DNA of 64,000 nt, from positions 124,001-188,000 of the forward strand of contig NZ_JBIWER010000007.1 in the NCBI RefSeq assembly GCF_044762655.1. Direction: 5' to 3'. Source of the DNA: Psychrobacillus sp044762655 (lineage in GTDB: Bacteria; Bacillota; Bacilli; Bacillales_A; Planococcaceae). Of this stretch, positions 25,991 to 34,596 are shown piece after piece. Every line of letters begins with the position of its first letter. Within the stretch, counting starts at the first letter, position 1. A model generated the notes under the pieces. It was not told the DNA's origin and did no database searches. It worked only from the letters and a program-made list of their open reading frames with translations. The position numbers were made by a program, and so were the translations under genes.

Positions 25991-26012
25991 CGAATCTGTT
26001 AGTTTACCTCAA

Positions 26013-26843
26013 TTATGTAATCTGCTTGCCAAACACTAAAGATATTAACCAGATAAAGAAGACTATTCCCACAAAAATGAGTTCTATAAAATGGATTCTT
26101 AATACCTTTTCATAACTCTGTTTTGCCTGTCGAACTCCTAAAAAGTCCACGTGATGGATGATATAGACGAACCCACACAAAAAAATAAGTCCAGATAAGC
26201 AATACATTCCACCTTCTAAAGTCATTACATTCATACCACCACTTATTTCAGTAAATGTATAGCCAAGCCCTTTCGTTATTATGTAAGATAAAACTATTAC
26301 TATAAATAGAAGCAAGGACAAGCTAAAGCAATGCCTTCTATAATCTATTAAGCTCATAAGTTTTCGAACTTTTGCGGTTTTTGGTTTTAATTTTTCTTCC
26401 TCATCCATATCCATATCTAAATCGTCATGATACATCGAATAGAGAAAAGCTACTACAACCATTCCACATAATAGCAGCGGTAATAATAAACGAACAGCTA
26501 GGGCAAAATTAAAAATAGAAATAATCACCAAAACAAGCAAGGTAAATACTAAAAACCTTCCACTCAACTTTTCACCATTGTCCCATATTTTACGAATATA
26601 CACCCGATTATCTCTCTGTTTAACCTGATCGTTCTGTATGACTAGATTTTGAGGACTTTTAAATTGGAACAACAAGTAAGAAACGACCAAAAAACATACA
26701 CCTACTACTAAATAAACAATTGCTTCTCTAGGATAAGAGTCAATTGTTTCATAAGACTCTATTATCCAAAGTCCATCCAACACTATACAAAATAGATCTA
26801 TAACTAAAATATATGGAGCAGCTTTACTAATAATATTGTTCAC
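26013..26843 (-). CDS. hypothetical multi-spanning membrane protein
   Basis: 276 residues, not recognised. About seven hydrophobic segments with an acidic cytoplasmic loop in the middle (YHDDLDMDMDEEEKLKPK, about residues 142-159). No catalytic or binding motif is seen. The GTG start sits very close to an AAAGGA sequence, so the true start may differ. It is transcribed leftward ahead of a repeat, with the nucleotidyltransferase gene about 70 bases upstream. Confidence 0.6.
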   Translation of the reverse strand: MNNIISKAAPYILVIDLFCIVLDGLWIIESYETIDSYPREAIVYLVVGVCFLVVSYLLFQFKSPQNLVIQNDQVKQRDNRVYIRKIWDNGEKLSGRFLVFTLLVLVIISIFNFALAVRLLLPLLLCGMVVVAFLYSMYHDDLDMDMDEEEKLKPKTAKVRKLMSLIDYRRHCFSLSLLLFIVIVLSYIITKGLGYTFTEISGGMNVMTLEGGMYCLSGLIFLCGFVYIIHHVDFLGVRQAKQSYEKVLRIHFIELIFVGIVFFIWLISLVFGKQIT

Positions 26844-26911
26844 TTCCTTTTATAGGTTTTTATGCTCCAAAAATATTAAAAATGAACAAATAACATGTGA
26901 GGCATCTATTT

Positions 26912-27706
26912 TCAATTTAATAGGCTTTTAACAGTTTTACTTAAATAATCTCTAAATTTTAGTAAATTGTTTTTGTCAAAGGGAGCATTAGAGTTAGAGG
27001 CGTACGCTTCCGCAACCTGGTGAATGAGTGAATGAAACTTTGGTGGAAGATGCGATGCCCCCCACTTCCCTGCCTCTTGCTTGGAGGAAATATTCTCATC
27101 TTTTAAATACCAATAAACTCTAATCAAATTAAGAATACAATAAATCGGTTCATGTTCAATATTGTTTAAACAGTCTTCATAATCCCTTAAAATGGAGGTA
27201 AGAAAATCTGACTGAGGTATCGAAGGGAAAACATGTCTTATTGGCTTTCCTGCTATGCATACTCCACGATGATTTAACATCATAATGTGTGCAGCCAAAT
27301 CTCCATCCTTTTTTTCATCACCATTCAAATAGAGTGCTGTTCCTTTTTTTATCTCATCCTCATATCGTTTTCGCCAATACTCACTGTAATGAAAATCATA
27401 GGGTGTAGGAAAGCTCCAGTTATCCAGTTGGGAAGCATTTAAAAAGCTAACCTCTATCGGATAAGGACGATTTGAATTCTCCAAATAAAGAACAGCTAAC
27501 CTTCTCATGGCTTTAACCGTTAGCGGATTTTCCGTTATAATTATTAAATCAATATCACTACTGTCTGGATTAAATCCTCCCATCGCTAGTGAACCATGTA
27601 AATAACAACCAATCAACCGGTCTTCTATAATTATCTGTGTCTTAGTTAGTAAATTGAATACAAATACTCTTATTTCCTGGGGACAAGATTCCCACCTGTA
27701 GTTCAC
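26912..27706 (-). CDS. aminoglycoside-adenylyltransferase-like nucleotidyltransferase
   Basis: 264 residues. An N-terminal nucleotidyltransferase fold with HGSLAMGGFNPDSSDIDLI (GS followed by two metal-binding Asp), and a C-terminal helical domain of the DUF4111 type (LNLIRVYWYLKDENISSKQEAGKW), the arrangement of AadA/ANT(9) spectinomycin-streptomycin adenylyltransferases. Housekeeping homologues exist in many Bacillales, so a resistance role is not established. GTG start with AGGGGGAGTAAT. Next to GrpB- and Nudix-family genes, all leftward. Confidence 0.78.
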   Translation of the reverse strand: MNYRWESCPQEIRVFVFNLLTKTQIIIEDRLIGCYLHGSLAMGGFNPDSSDIDLIIITENPLTVKAMRRLAVLYLENSNRPYPIEVSFLNASQLDNWSFPTPYDFHYSEYWRKRYEDEIKKGTALYLNGDEKKDGDLAAHIMMLNHRGVCIAGKPIRHVFPSIPQSDFLTSILRDYEDCLNNIEHEPIYCILNLIRVYWYLKDENISSKQEAGKWGASHLPPKFHSLIHQVAEAYASNSNAPFDKNNLLKFRDYLSKTVKSLLN

Positions 27707-27733
27707 ATTACTCCCCCTTATTTCAACTTTTCC

Positions 27734-28273
27734 TTAGTCGTTAACTTTTTGAAATTTTTTTAAGATTGATTCTATAAAATCTCCTTTTCCCTGCGTATAA
27801 GTTTCTCTGTCATTTGTACTTCTAGCCAATTCTCTTTTTAATCTTTCATATGCACGTACAGCTTCAATATTTCCCCGTAAATAATCTCTAAAAATTAGAT
27901 ATCGCTTCAATTCTTCACTACTTTGAAGACATACATATAAATGATGTTCCATCCATATTGTACCTTCATTGTCTTTTGGGACATTTTGATTGGTCCTGGC
28001 AAAGGCTTCTCTGTTCTTAATTCCCAAATCTCCTTCATGAAAATAACCTAATTCATCGAGTCCCTTTATCACAGGAGGAAGGAGGTATTTATTTTTGATG
28101 ACAATATCGATATCGATTATTGGTTTAGCGCTTAATCCTTTTACCGAAGTGCTACCTACATGTTCAACAGAGAGAATTAAATCTCCTAATTTCCTTTGAT
28201 AAATAGAGGATAAACAACGAAATGTTTTTTCCCACTCAGAATTGTATTTCTCAATTTTTATTTTCTTTTCCAT
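27734..28273 (-). CDS. GrpB/UPF0157-family nucleotidyltransferase-like protein
   Basis: 179 residues. VEHVGSTSVKGLSAKPIIDIDIVI is the family signature, a reduced nucleotidyltransferase core with the second Asp pair in DIDIV. MEHHLYVC and the C-terminal YTQGKGDFI are also typical. Its biological role is unknown, although some relatives are fused to dephospho-CoA kinase. GAGAGGAAC precedes the ATG. It ends 28 bases before the adenylyltransferase-like gene, so the two probably share a transcript. Confidence 0.85.
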   Translation of the reverse strand: MEKKIKIEKYNSEWEKTFRCLSSIYQRKLGDLILSVEHVGSTSVKGLSAKPIIDIDIVIKNKYLLPPVIKGLDELGYFHEGDLGIKNREAFARTNQNVPKDNEGTIWMEHHLYVCLQSSEELKRYLIFRDYLRGNIEAVRAYERLKRELARSTNDRETYTQGKGDFIESILKKFQKVND

Positions 28274-28453
28274 AACCTATGTTCCTCTCAGCAGAAGATC
28301 AAAAGTTTTAATTTTATCATTTTTAAGTAAATCTGTTCTCTTTAGGAATTCTACTTTAATCTTTCACTTAGAAAAATATGTTCGTACTTCTTCTAATCCT
28401 TCCTAAGTCTGCAAAATCTATATCTTCATGCTAAAGAGCCCGGACAAACCATT

Positions 28454-28960
28454 TTAGTTTCTCCGATTACTATTTAAATTAGAAGCTTCTACTAATATTT
28501 CTTGATATAATTCATGCCAGTCTTGATAATAATCCGCTACTTTATCACTAGAAATTAAGATTCTTTGATGAGATTCATATTCTGCATTAAAAGGATGCAA
28601 TATATCAATATCCATTCTATAAAATACCTGGTACCCAATTTTAGGATATTTACCTTTTTCATCCCATAATTCGTTTTGTGTATGATCCACAATTATTGAT
28701 CCAATTAATTGGCAATCACCAGTGACATATCCCTCTTCCATAGCTTCCCTTTTAAAACATTCTTCAGAAGTCTCATTTCCTTCCATATGACCTCCTGGAA
28801 AATCCCATCCTCTGTGGTTTAAATCTACTAAAAGTATCTGCTCTTTATAAAAACAAAAACCATGCACACTGGTAACAAAATGGTCTTGGGAAGGATGCAT
28901 ACCGGATTTCCAAGTTAATTTGACTGTTGCTTCTCCCCACTTTACATAAGTTGTTGTCAT
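28454..28960 (-). CDS. Nudix hydrolase
   Basis: 168 residues. The Nudix box is complete: GGHMEGNETSEECFKREAMEEG matches GX5EX7REUXEEXGU, which binds Mg2+ and a nucleoside diphosphate-X substrate. The N-terminal strand reads YVKWGEATVKLTWKSG. The substrate is unknown. It precedes the GrpB-like gene by 180 bases, so co-transcription is uncertain. Confidence 0.88.
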   Translation of the reverse strand: MTTTYVKWGEATVKLTWKSGMHPSQDHFVTSVHGFCFYKEQILLVDLNHRGWDFPGGHMEGNETSEECFKREAMEEGYVTGDCQLIGSIIVDHTQNELWDEKGKYPKIGYQVFYRMDIDILHPFNAEYESHQRILISSDKVADYYQDWHELYQEILVEASNLNSNRRN

Positions 28961-29223
28961 ATGTTTTTCCCCTAATTCTTATAAGACTCGATTGTTTTAC
29001 CTCTTATTCTAATTCGATATTCAATTTAAAAGTCCTCTTTCATTGAAAATTAATGAAACAGCCCACTTTTAATCTTAGACTGTTTAGAAATACATATCAT
29101 TTACCGATTTCTTTAAAAACTGACCACTATAATTTTCGTTAAATTGATACTTTTAAAAACACCAATTCCTTGCTAATGTAATTATTAACTCTTAAAAGTA
29201 ATTTGAAAAGGAAGGTATTAACA

Positions 29224-29757
29224 ATGCAAAAAACAACAAGTTATTCCCAAGTACGTACTTTCGATTTAATCATTACATCTATGTTAATTGCACTTGTCTT
29301 CGTTGCTACAGTTTTGTTAAACATTAAATTACCAATCACAGCAAATGGTGGTTTAGTTCATCTTGGAACGGCTGTACTCTTTATCTCTTCTATTTTATTT
29401 GGTCCTAAAAAAGGTGCTATTGCTGGGGCAGTTGGAATGGGATTATTCGACTTAGTAGGTCCTTGGATTTTATGGACACCAATTACGGTTTTAGCACGAG
29501 GCTTGCAAGGATATATCGTTGGTAAAATTGCTTGGTCCAAGGGGCGCAATGGCAGTAGTTTAGCACTCAATTTAATTGCAACGATTGTTTCAATTCCTTT
29601 TATGCTAGGTGTCTATTATCTTGGAGAAGCAATCATATTTAAAAGTTGGATTGTACCAGCAGCCTCTATACCTGGAAACATTGTACAAAATATTGTTGGC
29701 CTCTGTGTAGCCATTCCAGTTTGTGTAGTAATGAAAAAAATTCCGTACTTTAAATAG
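29224..29757 (+). CDS. ECF transporter substrate-specific (S) component
   Basis: 177 residues with about five to six hydrophobic helices. The motif GGLVHLGTAVLFISSILFGPKKGAIAGAVGMGLFD is typical of energy-coupling-factor S components of the YkoE/HmpT-like group. It captures a vitamin or precursor and works with shared EcfA-A'-T modules encoded elsewhere. The ATG at 29224 with AAGGAAGG upstream is preferred over the TTG at 29203. I looked for TPP, preQ1 and FMN riboswitch cores in the 260-base leader and saw none, so the ligand stays open. Confidence 0.82.
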   Translation: MQKTTSYSQVRTFDLIITSMLIALVFVATVLLNIKLPITANGGLVHLGTAVLFISSILFGPKKGAIAGAVGMGLFDLVGPWILWTPITVLARGLQGYIVGKIAWSKGRNGSSLALNLIATIVSIPFMLGVYYLGEAIIFKSWIVPAASIPGNIVQNIVGLCVAIPVCVVMKKIPYFK

Positions 29758-29765
29758 GTACTGCA

Positions 29766-29804
29766 AAAGAAGGATGCTAAGTATTTTAAGCATTCTTCTT
29801 TTTT
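29766..29804 (+). terminator. terminator of the ECF S-component gene
   Basis: AAAGAAGGATGCT and AGCATTCTTCTTTT enclose an AT-rich loop, followed by six Ts. Confidence 0.8.
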
Positions 29805-29835
29805 GATATAACCGTTTATTAATTTCCTTGTAAAA

Positions 29836-29866
29836 AGGGACTAAAGAGATTATTCCCTTTAGTCCC
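29836..29866 (-). terminator. terminator downstream of the DUF1540 gene
   Basis: GGGACTAAA and TTTAGTCCC form a 9-bp stem; leftward it is followed by CTTTTTAC, so it probably ends the leftward DUF1540 transcript. Confidence 0.6.
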
Positions 29867-29946
29867 TCCATCCCAATGTTTAGATCAATGCTGCCAATAT
29901 GTTACCTAATTGATTGGACACTATTTTAGCATTAATAGAACTAATA

Positions 29947-30171
29947 CTATTTTATGTCTTCATCTTTAGATTTGAACGTTTTACAGCACGTATCTGCAGA
30001 ATGACTTGCTTCTTCAGAAATGGAGCGGTAATCGAATTCAGAAGCAAACTCAGTACTCTTGTGGTTTGCATGGTAATCCATATCTATTTCAATTTTTTCA
30101 GCACCACAAAAATTCCCTTCTGCATGGAAAATACAATTTGATACAGCACATTTCACTTCTACATTTGGCAT
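29947..30171 (-). CDS. DUF1540 small Cys-rich protein
   Basis: 74 residues. The N-terminal VKCAVSNCIFHAEGNFCGAEKIEI has the Cys spacing of DUF1540, found in Bacillales and Clostridia. Two more Cys occur in DTCCKTF. It is probably a metal-binding or sporulation-associated mini-protein; the function is unknown. The ATG at 30171 with AGGAGGACAGTT is preferred over the upstream codon at 30186. Confidence 0.82.
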   Translation of the reverse strand: MPNVEVKCAVSNCIFHAEGNFCGAEKIEIDMDYHANHKSTEFASEFDYRSISEEASHSADTCCKTFKSKDEDIK

Positions 30172-30305
30172 AACTGTCCTCCTCATTGAGATCTCTTAAG
30201 AAATACACAAAATGTACTCCTCATAGAGTATCTTGTCCAATTCAACGATATTAATTTACATAAGATGTTTTCTTATTGTATTTTGCTATTATGGTCCTAG
30301 AAATA

Positions 30306-30352
30306 AAAAAAGAATCTTTAATCTATCTATGGACAGATTAAAGATTCTACTT
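30306..30352 (-). terminator. terminator of mqo
   Basis: AAGAATCTTTAATCT and AGATTAAAGATTCT form a long near-perfect stem flanked by A- and T-runs. It works at least leftward for mqo. Confidence 0.85.
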
Positions 30353-30381
30353 TTTATTTTTTATAAAGTGAATTTAAAGAA

Positions 30382-31884
30382 TTAACTATAGACATGCTCT
30401 TGTTTGTTTAGACCAAGTATTTCTGCAGTTGAAGCATGAACTTCTTGCAGAAGCTCCGGGTTTTCCATTAACGATACGCCAAAGGAAGGAATCATTTCTT
30501 TAATTTTTGGTTCCCACTCCTCTATTTGTTGCGGGAAGCATCTATTAAGTATCTCAATCATGGCATGTACAGCGGTAGATGCACCTGGAGATGCACCTAG
30601 CAATGCGGCGATTGAACCATCAGCTGCCGTAACAATCTCTGTTCCAAATTGTAGTGTACCTTTACCACCAGCTTCTGTATCTTTGATAACTTGTACACGC
30701 TGACCTGCAACTACTGTATCCCAATCCTCTAATTTAGCATTCGGAATAAACTCACGTAATTCTTCAATACGTTTTTCTTTTGATAGCATAACTTGCTGTA
30801 TCAAGTATTTTGTTAAGGACATTTCTTTTGCACCTGCTGCCAGCATAGTTGTTAGGTTATCTGGTTTAACGGAAGTTACTAAATCCAACATCGATCCGGT
30901 TTTTAAAAACTTTGGTGAGAAACCAGCAAACGGTCCAAATAATAACGATTTTTTATTGTCGATAAATCTCGTATCTAAATGTGGCACGGACATCGGTGGA
31001 GCACCAACCTTAGCTTTTCCGTATACTTTTGCATGGTGTTGCTCGACAATTTCTGGCTTGTTACATACTAAAAATAATCCACTTACCGGGAATCCTCCAA
31101 TATGTTTTCCTTCTGGAATACCAGACTTTTGAAGCAAATGAAGACTTCCGCCTCCACCTCCGATGAAGATGAATTTTGCTGTATGGTATTCGATTTTACC
31201 TTCAGCATCATTCTTCACTTTCACTTCCCACTTGCCGTCATTAGTTCTTTTAAGATTTTCCACACTATGATTGTAATTTATATCAACATTTTGATTTTTT
31301 AGGTGTTCAAGCATCATACGTGTTAATGCTCCAAAGTTAACGTCTGTTCCAGTGTCAATTTTAGTAGCTGCAATAACATCATTTGCTGGACGATCTTGCA
31401 TGATAAGCGGAATCCATTCCTTTAGTTTTTCTGGATCATCCGAAAATTCCATTCCTTCGAATAGAGGATTATTAGACATTACTTCAAAGCGTTTCTTTAA
31501 AAAAGCTACATTGTCTTCTCCCTGCACCATACTCATATGAGGTAATGACATGATAAAGTCACTTGGATTTTTTAATAGCTTACTTTTTACAAGATAAGAC
31601 CAAAATTGCATAGAAAGCTGGAACTGTTCATTAATGTTGATCGCTTTTTTAATTTCTATAGTTCCATCTGGATTAGCTGAAGTGTAATTTAACTCACATA
31701 GTGCTGCATGCCCTGTTCCGGCATTATTCCATTCGTTAGAGCTTTCTTCTCCTGCTTTATCGAGTTTCTCAAATACTTTAATTTTCCACTCTGGTTTTAG
31801 TTCCTTCAATAATGTTCCCAAAGTAGCACTCATAATTCCGGCACCTATTAAGATAACTTCTGTTTCTGTTTCTATCTTGTTCAT
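30382..31884 (-). CDS. mqo: malate:quinone oxidoreductase
   Basis: 500 residues, the normal length. A peripheral FAD enzyme that oxidises malate to oxaloacetate and passes electrons to quinone. The dinucleotide-binding GAGIMSATLG (14-23) follows EVILI, and NEWNNAGTGHAALCELNYT and the C-terminal ALLGASPGASTAVHAM are family marks. AAGGAAGGT precedes the ATG. It is monocistronic, bounded by a terminator downstream. Confidence 0.96.
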   Translation of the reverse strand: MNKIETETEVILIGAGIMSATLGTLLKELKPEWKIKVFEKLDKAGEESSNEWNNAGTGHAALCELNYTSANPDGTIEIKKAININEQFQLSMQFWSYLVKSKLLKNPSDFIMSLPHMSMVQGEDNVAFLKKRFEVMSNNPLFEGMEFSDDPEKLKEWIPLIMQDRPANDVIAATKIDTGTDVNFGALTRMMLEHLKNQNVDINYNHSVENLKRTNDGKWEVKVKNDAEGKIEYHTAKFIFIGGGGGSLHLLQKSGIPEGKHIGGFPVSGLFLVCNKPEIVEQHHAKVYGKAKVGAPPMSVPHLDTRFIDNKKSLLFGPFAGFSPKFLKTGSMLDLVTSVKPDNLTTMLAAGAKEMSLTKYLIQQVMLSKEKRIEELREFIPNAKLEDWDTVVAGQRVQVIKDTEAGGKGTLQFGTEIVTAADGSIAALLGASPGASTAVHAMIEILNRCFPQQIEEWEPKIKEMIPSFGVSLMENPELLQEVHASTAEILGLNKQEHVYS

Positions 31885-32118
31885 ATTAACCTTCCTTACT
31901 CCGTATATTTGTATAAAGGATGTATACTACTTAGGCATAACAATATGTCAAGTTGAATTACAGGAATACATCTTTTTTATTTCTATCTTAACCATAGCAT
32001 AAATCATCAAAACTTTATTGATAATCTATCTTCTATTATCTGTTAATTATAAGCTATTTGTAAGCGATTTAAAAGGGAATTTAACCGCGTAGTATTATTG
32101 CTGATTATATTTCTTCAA

Positions 32119-32162
32119 ACAAAAGAGCCATTCGTATTGTAAAACAATTGGAATAGCCCTTC
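32119..32162 (-). terminator. terminator of metQ-like operon
   Basis: An imperfect stem (GGGCTATTCCAATTG with CAATACGAATGGCTC) followed leftward by TTTTG, just after the binding-protein stop. Confidence 0.65.
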
Positions 32163-32168
32163 TATCTA

Positions 32169-32996
32169 TTAGAACGCTGGTATTGCAGTTTCTTCATAAT
32201 TTTTTTCTAAAAACTCACGTACCTCAGGACTCGTCATAGCTTCTGCTAGTTTTTGAATTGCCTCTGACTCGGCATTATCTTTACGAGCTATAAGCGTAAT
32301 GGCGAAGTCATTTTCTGATCCTTCTGTGAGAAGTGCATCACTTTTTGGTGTCAACCCTAGTGGTGCTGCATAAGCTGGAGTCATGATTACCGCATCTGCA
32401 TCATCATACATTCTCGCTAGCATTAGTAAGTCTACTTCTGCAAACTTATAGTTTTTTGGATTTTCTACAATATCAGCAATCGTATAATAATTATCTGTTT
32501 TTTCTTTTAAAGTGATTTCTCCATGTTGAGCTAACAATGTTAACGAACGATCGATATTGGAAATGTCGTTCGCAATAGCGATAACACTTTCCTCCGGTAA
32601 TTCATCCATCGAATTGTATTCCTTTGAATATGTACCATAATTCGCAAAATAGATAGGAACAATCGGAACTAAATTTGCATCGTTGCTTCTATTGAACTGC
32701 TCCATATAAGGAACATGTTGGAAGAAGTTTGCATCTACTTCACCAGCTGCTAGAGCAGTGTTTGGCTGAACATTATCTCCTAAAACAACCATTTCCAGAT
32801 TTATAGATTGCTCTGCTAGCTTTGGTTTAACAATATCTAGAATTTCCGTCATTGGGGGTATTAATGATGCTACCTTCAATGTAATCACTTCTTGAGCATT
32901 GTCCTGCGCTTTTTCGTTACCAGTCGTCTCTTTCTCTTGACTACACCCAGCTAAAATGAATAAAAAAATAGTTAATAATAAAAGTAATTTCTTCAT
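32169..32996 (-). CDS. MetQ/NlpA-family substrate-binding lipoprotein
   Basis: 275 residues: a lipoprotein signal with LAGC, then the NlpA/MetQ domain (KVASLIPPMTEILDIVKPKL, NTALAAGEVDANFFQHVPY, IVPIYFANYGTYSKEY). Such proteins bind methionine or related compounds. The ATG at 32996 with CAGGAGG upstream gives a clean signal peptide. Last gene of the metN-metI-metQ-type operon. Exact ligand not determined; some family members take D-methionine or other amino acids. Confidence 0.9.
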   Translation of the reverse strand: MKKLLLLLTIFLFILAGCSQEKETTGNEKAQDNAQEVITLKVASLIPPMTEILDIVKPKLAEQSINLEMVVLGDNVQPNTALAAGEVDANFFQHVPYMEQFNRSNDANLVPIVPIYFANYGTYSKEYNSMDELPEESVIAIANDISNIDRSLTLLAQHGEITLKEKTDNYYTIADIVENPKNYKFAEVDLLMLARMYDDADAVIMTPAYAAPLGLTPKSDALLTEGSENDFAITLIARKDNAESEAIQKLAEAMTSPEVREFLEKNYEETAIPAF

Positions 32997-33012
32997 GTTT
33001 TCCTCCTGTTGT

Positions 33013-33675
33013 CTATCTCTTATCAATCATTCTTGCTACAGTCGTACCAACAAATTGAATGAGCTGTACTAAAATAATCATAATAACAATCATATAAATC
33101 ATTAAATCTGTTTTAAATTGTTGGTATCCATATCGTATAGCAAAATCACCTATACCACCACCTCCAACAACTCCCATAATCGTCGAATAGGAAATAAAAC
33201 TAATAATCGATGTCGTTAATCCAAGAACTAGACCAGATCTAGTCTCTACATAAAGAAATTTAAAGATAATTTCCCTAACAGAAGCACCCATGGAAATGGC
33301 CGCTTCCAACACACCCTTTGGTACGTCTAGTAATGATTGCTCCACTAGTCGTGAATAATGCGCAATGGCAATTATCGATAAAGGGACAATTGCAGCCGAT
33401 GTGCCAATAGCTGTCCCTATGATTAACCTTGTAAAGGGTATTAAAAAAACAACTAATAATAAGAACGGAAAAGAACGGATAATATTCACAATTAAATTTA
33501 AAATAGAAAAGACGAATCGATTCTCAAGCACCTGACCCTTACGACAAAGGAAAAGTAACGTTCCAACGGGGAGACCTAATAATACCGCAGCAACGATAGA
33601 GGCACCAACCATTATAAAGGTTTCACCAATCGACATCCAAATTTCAGCTTCATATTGGACTAATATATCAGGCAT
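33013..33675 (-). CDS. MetI-type ABC transporter permease
   Basis: 220 residues with five hydrophobic segments. The coupling loop EQSLLDVPKGVLEAAISMGASVREI matches MetI of the methionine uptake family. The start overlaps the ATPase gene by eight bases. Its partner ATPase lacks the C-terminal regulatory domain that in canonical MetNI shuts down transport when methionine binds. Confidence 0.9.
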   Translation of the reverse strand: MPDILVQYEAEIWMSIGETFIMVGASIVAAVLLGLPVGTLLFLCRKGQVLENRFVFSILNLIVNIIRSFPFLLLVVFLIPFTRLIIGTAIGTSAAIVPLSIIAIAHYSRLVEQSLLDVPKGVLEAAISMGASVREIIFKFLYVETRSGLVLGLTTSIISFISYSTIMGVVGGGGIGDFAIRYGYQQFKTDLMIYMIVIMIILVQLIQFVGTTVARMIDKR

Positions 33676-34417
33676 CGCTCATCTCACCATTCTTTTTTAA
33701 TTGCTCTACAAAGTAGCTGGGGCTATTATCTATCATGTGAATTCTGTTTGGTTCCATTGATACGGTGTCATAGATTTCTCCAATCGCCATTACAGTTACT
33801 CTATTACATATGCTTTTAATCACTTCCATCTCATGACTGACAATGACAATTGTAACACCAAGGCTCTTACTAATATTTTCTAATACTGATAATATTTCAG
33901 CGGTTGTATTAGGATCTAGAGAGGATGTGGGTTCATCACATAACAAAACTTGCGGATTATTCGCTAAAGCCCTTGCAATTGCAACTCGCTGCTTTTGTCC
34001 GCCACTTAACTGCGCTGGATATTGTTCTATTAATTTCTCCAAACCAACAAATTGAAGACACTCTAGCACGCGACTCTTTTGTTCTTTCTTTGGAATGTTA
34101 GCCAGCTCTAAGGAAACGGCAACATTTTCATAAACAGTTTTATTTGCCACTAGATTAAAATGCTGAAAAATCATCCCTATTTTTTTTCGAGCCTGTCGAA
34201 GTTCTTTGCTCCGCAAATTGGTTAACCTTTGACCGTTCACTTCTACTTCTCCGGCATCTGGCATTTCCAACAAATTCATTAGCCTCAATAAAGTGGATTT
34301 CCCTGCTCCACTTGCCCCGATAATTCCGTGGATCTCGCCTTTATCTATCGTTAATGACACAGATTTAATGGCTTGGAATGTTGAAAAACTTTTACTGACA
34401 TTATGTAATTTAATCAC
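33668..34417 (-). CDS. MetN-type ABC transporter ATPase lacking the C-terminal NIL domain
   Basis: 249 residues with Walker A GASGAGKST, signature LSGGQKQRVAIARAL and Walker B VLLCDEPTSSLD. Canonical MetN has about 340 residues with a C-terminal NIL domain for feedback inhibition by methionine; here the protein ends shortly after the ATPase core. This suggests an import system free of that trans-inhibition, or a related substrate. GTG start, which directly follows a hairpin-and-T-run. Confidence 0.88.
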   Translation of the reverse strand: MIKLHNVSKSFSTFQAIKSVSLTIDKGEIHGIIGASGAGKSTLLRLMNLLEMPDAGEVEVNGQRLTNLRSKELRQARKKIGMIFQHFNLVANKTVYENVAVSLELANIPKKEQKSRVLECLQFVGLEKLIEQYPAQLSGGQKQRVAIARALANNPQVLLCDEPTSSLDPNTTAEILSVLENISKSLGVTIVIVSHEMEVIKSICNRVTVMAIGEIYDTVSMEPNRIHMIDNSPSYFVEQLKKNGEMSDA

Positions 34418-34447
34418 AAAAAAACCCCTTTCAAATAGTTAAAGGGT
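34418..34447 (-). promoter_or_regulatory. hairpin and T-run immediately before the metN-like start
   Basis: Leftward, CACCCTTTAACTATTTGAAAGGGGT folds into a short stem (arms CCCTTT and AAAGGG, positions 34425-34445), followed by seven Ts and then GTG. It looks like a small attenuator, or its GAAAGGGG simply serves as ribosome-binding site. No S-box or T-box is present upstream. Confidence 0.45.
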
Positions 34448-34463
34448 GATCACAATGTTTTTA

Positions 34464-34492
34464 ATTATAGCCTAATATAGTTCTACTGTCAT
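34464..34492 (-). promoter_or_regulatory. promoter of the metN-metI-metQ-type operon
   Basis: Leftward, ATGACA (34487-34492) and TATAAT (34464-34469) with a 17-bp spacer. Good sigma-A match about 47 bases before the GTG start. Confidence 0.7.
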
Positions 34493-34526
34493 TTTGTAGA
34501 TATTTCCGGTTAATCCAAGTCAAACG

Positions 34527-34576
34527 AAAAAATCACAAGAGTTACTTAAAAAATCGTGTGTACCCCTGTGATTTTA
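34527..34576 (-). terminator. terminator of the duplicated ABC exporter operon
   Basis: AAAATCACA (34529-34537) pairs with TGTGATTTT (34567-34575), with a loop of about 29 bases and a T-run leftward. It ends the operon after the ATPase gene. Confidence 0.6.
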
Positions 34577-34596
34577 TCTCCCCATTTCATCTGGCT

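Noticed and set aside
28961..29223. A riboswitch before the ECF S-component gene
   Set aside because: None of the core motifs of TPP, FMN, preQ1 or cobalamin switches could be found, and there is no terminator before the start.
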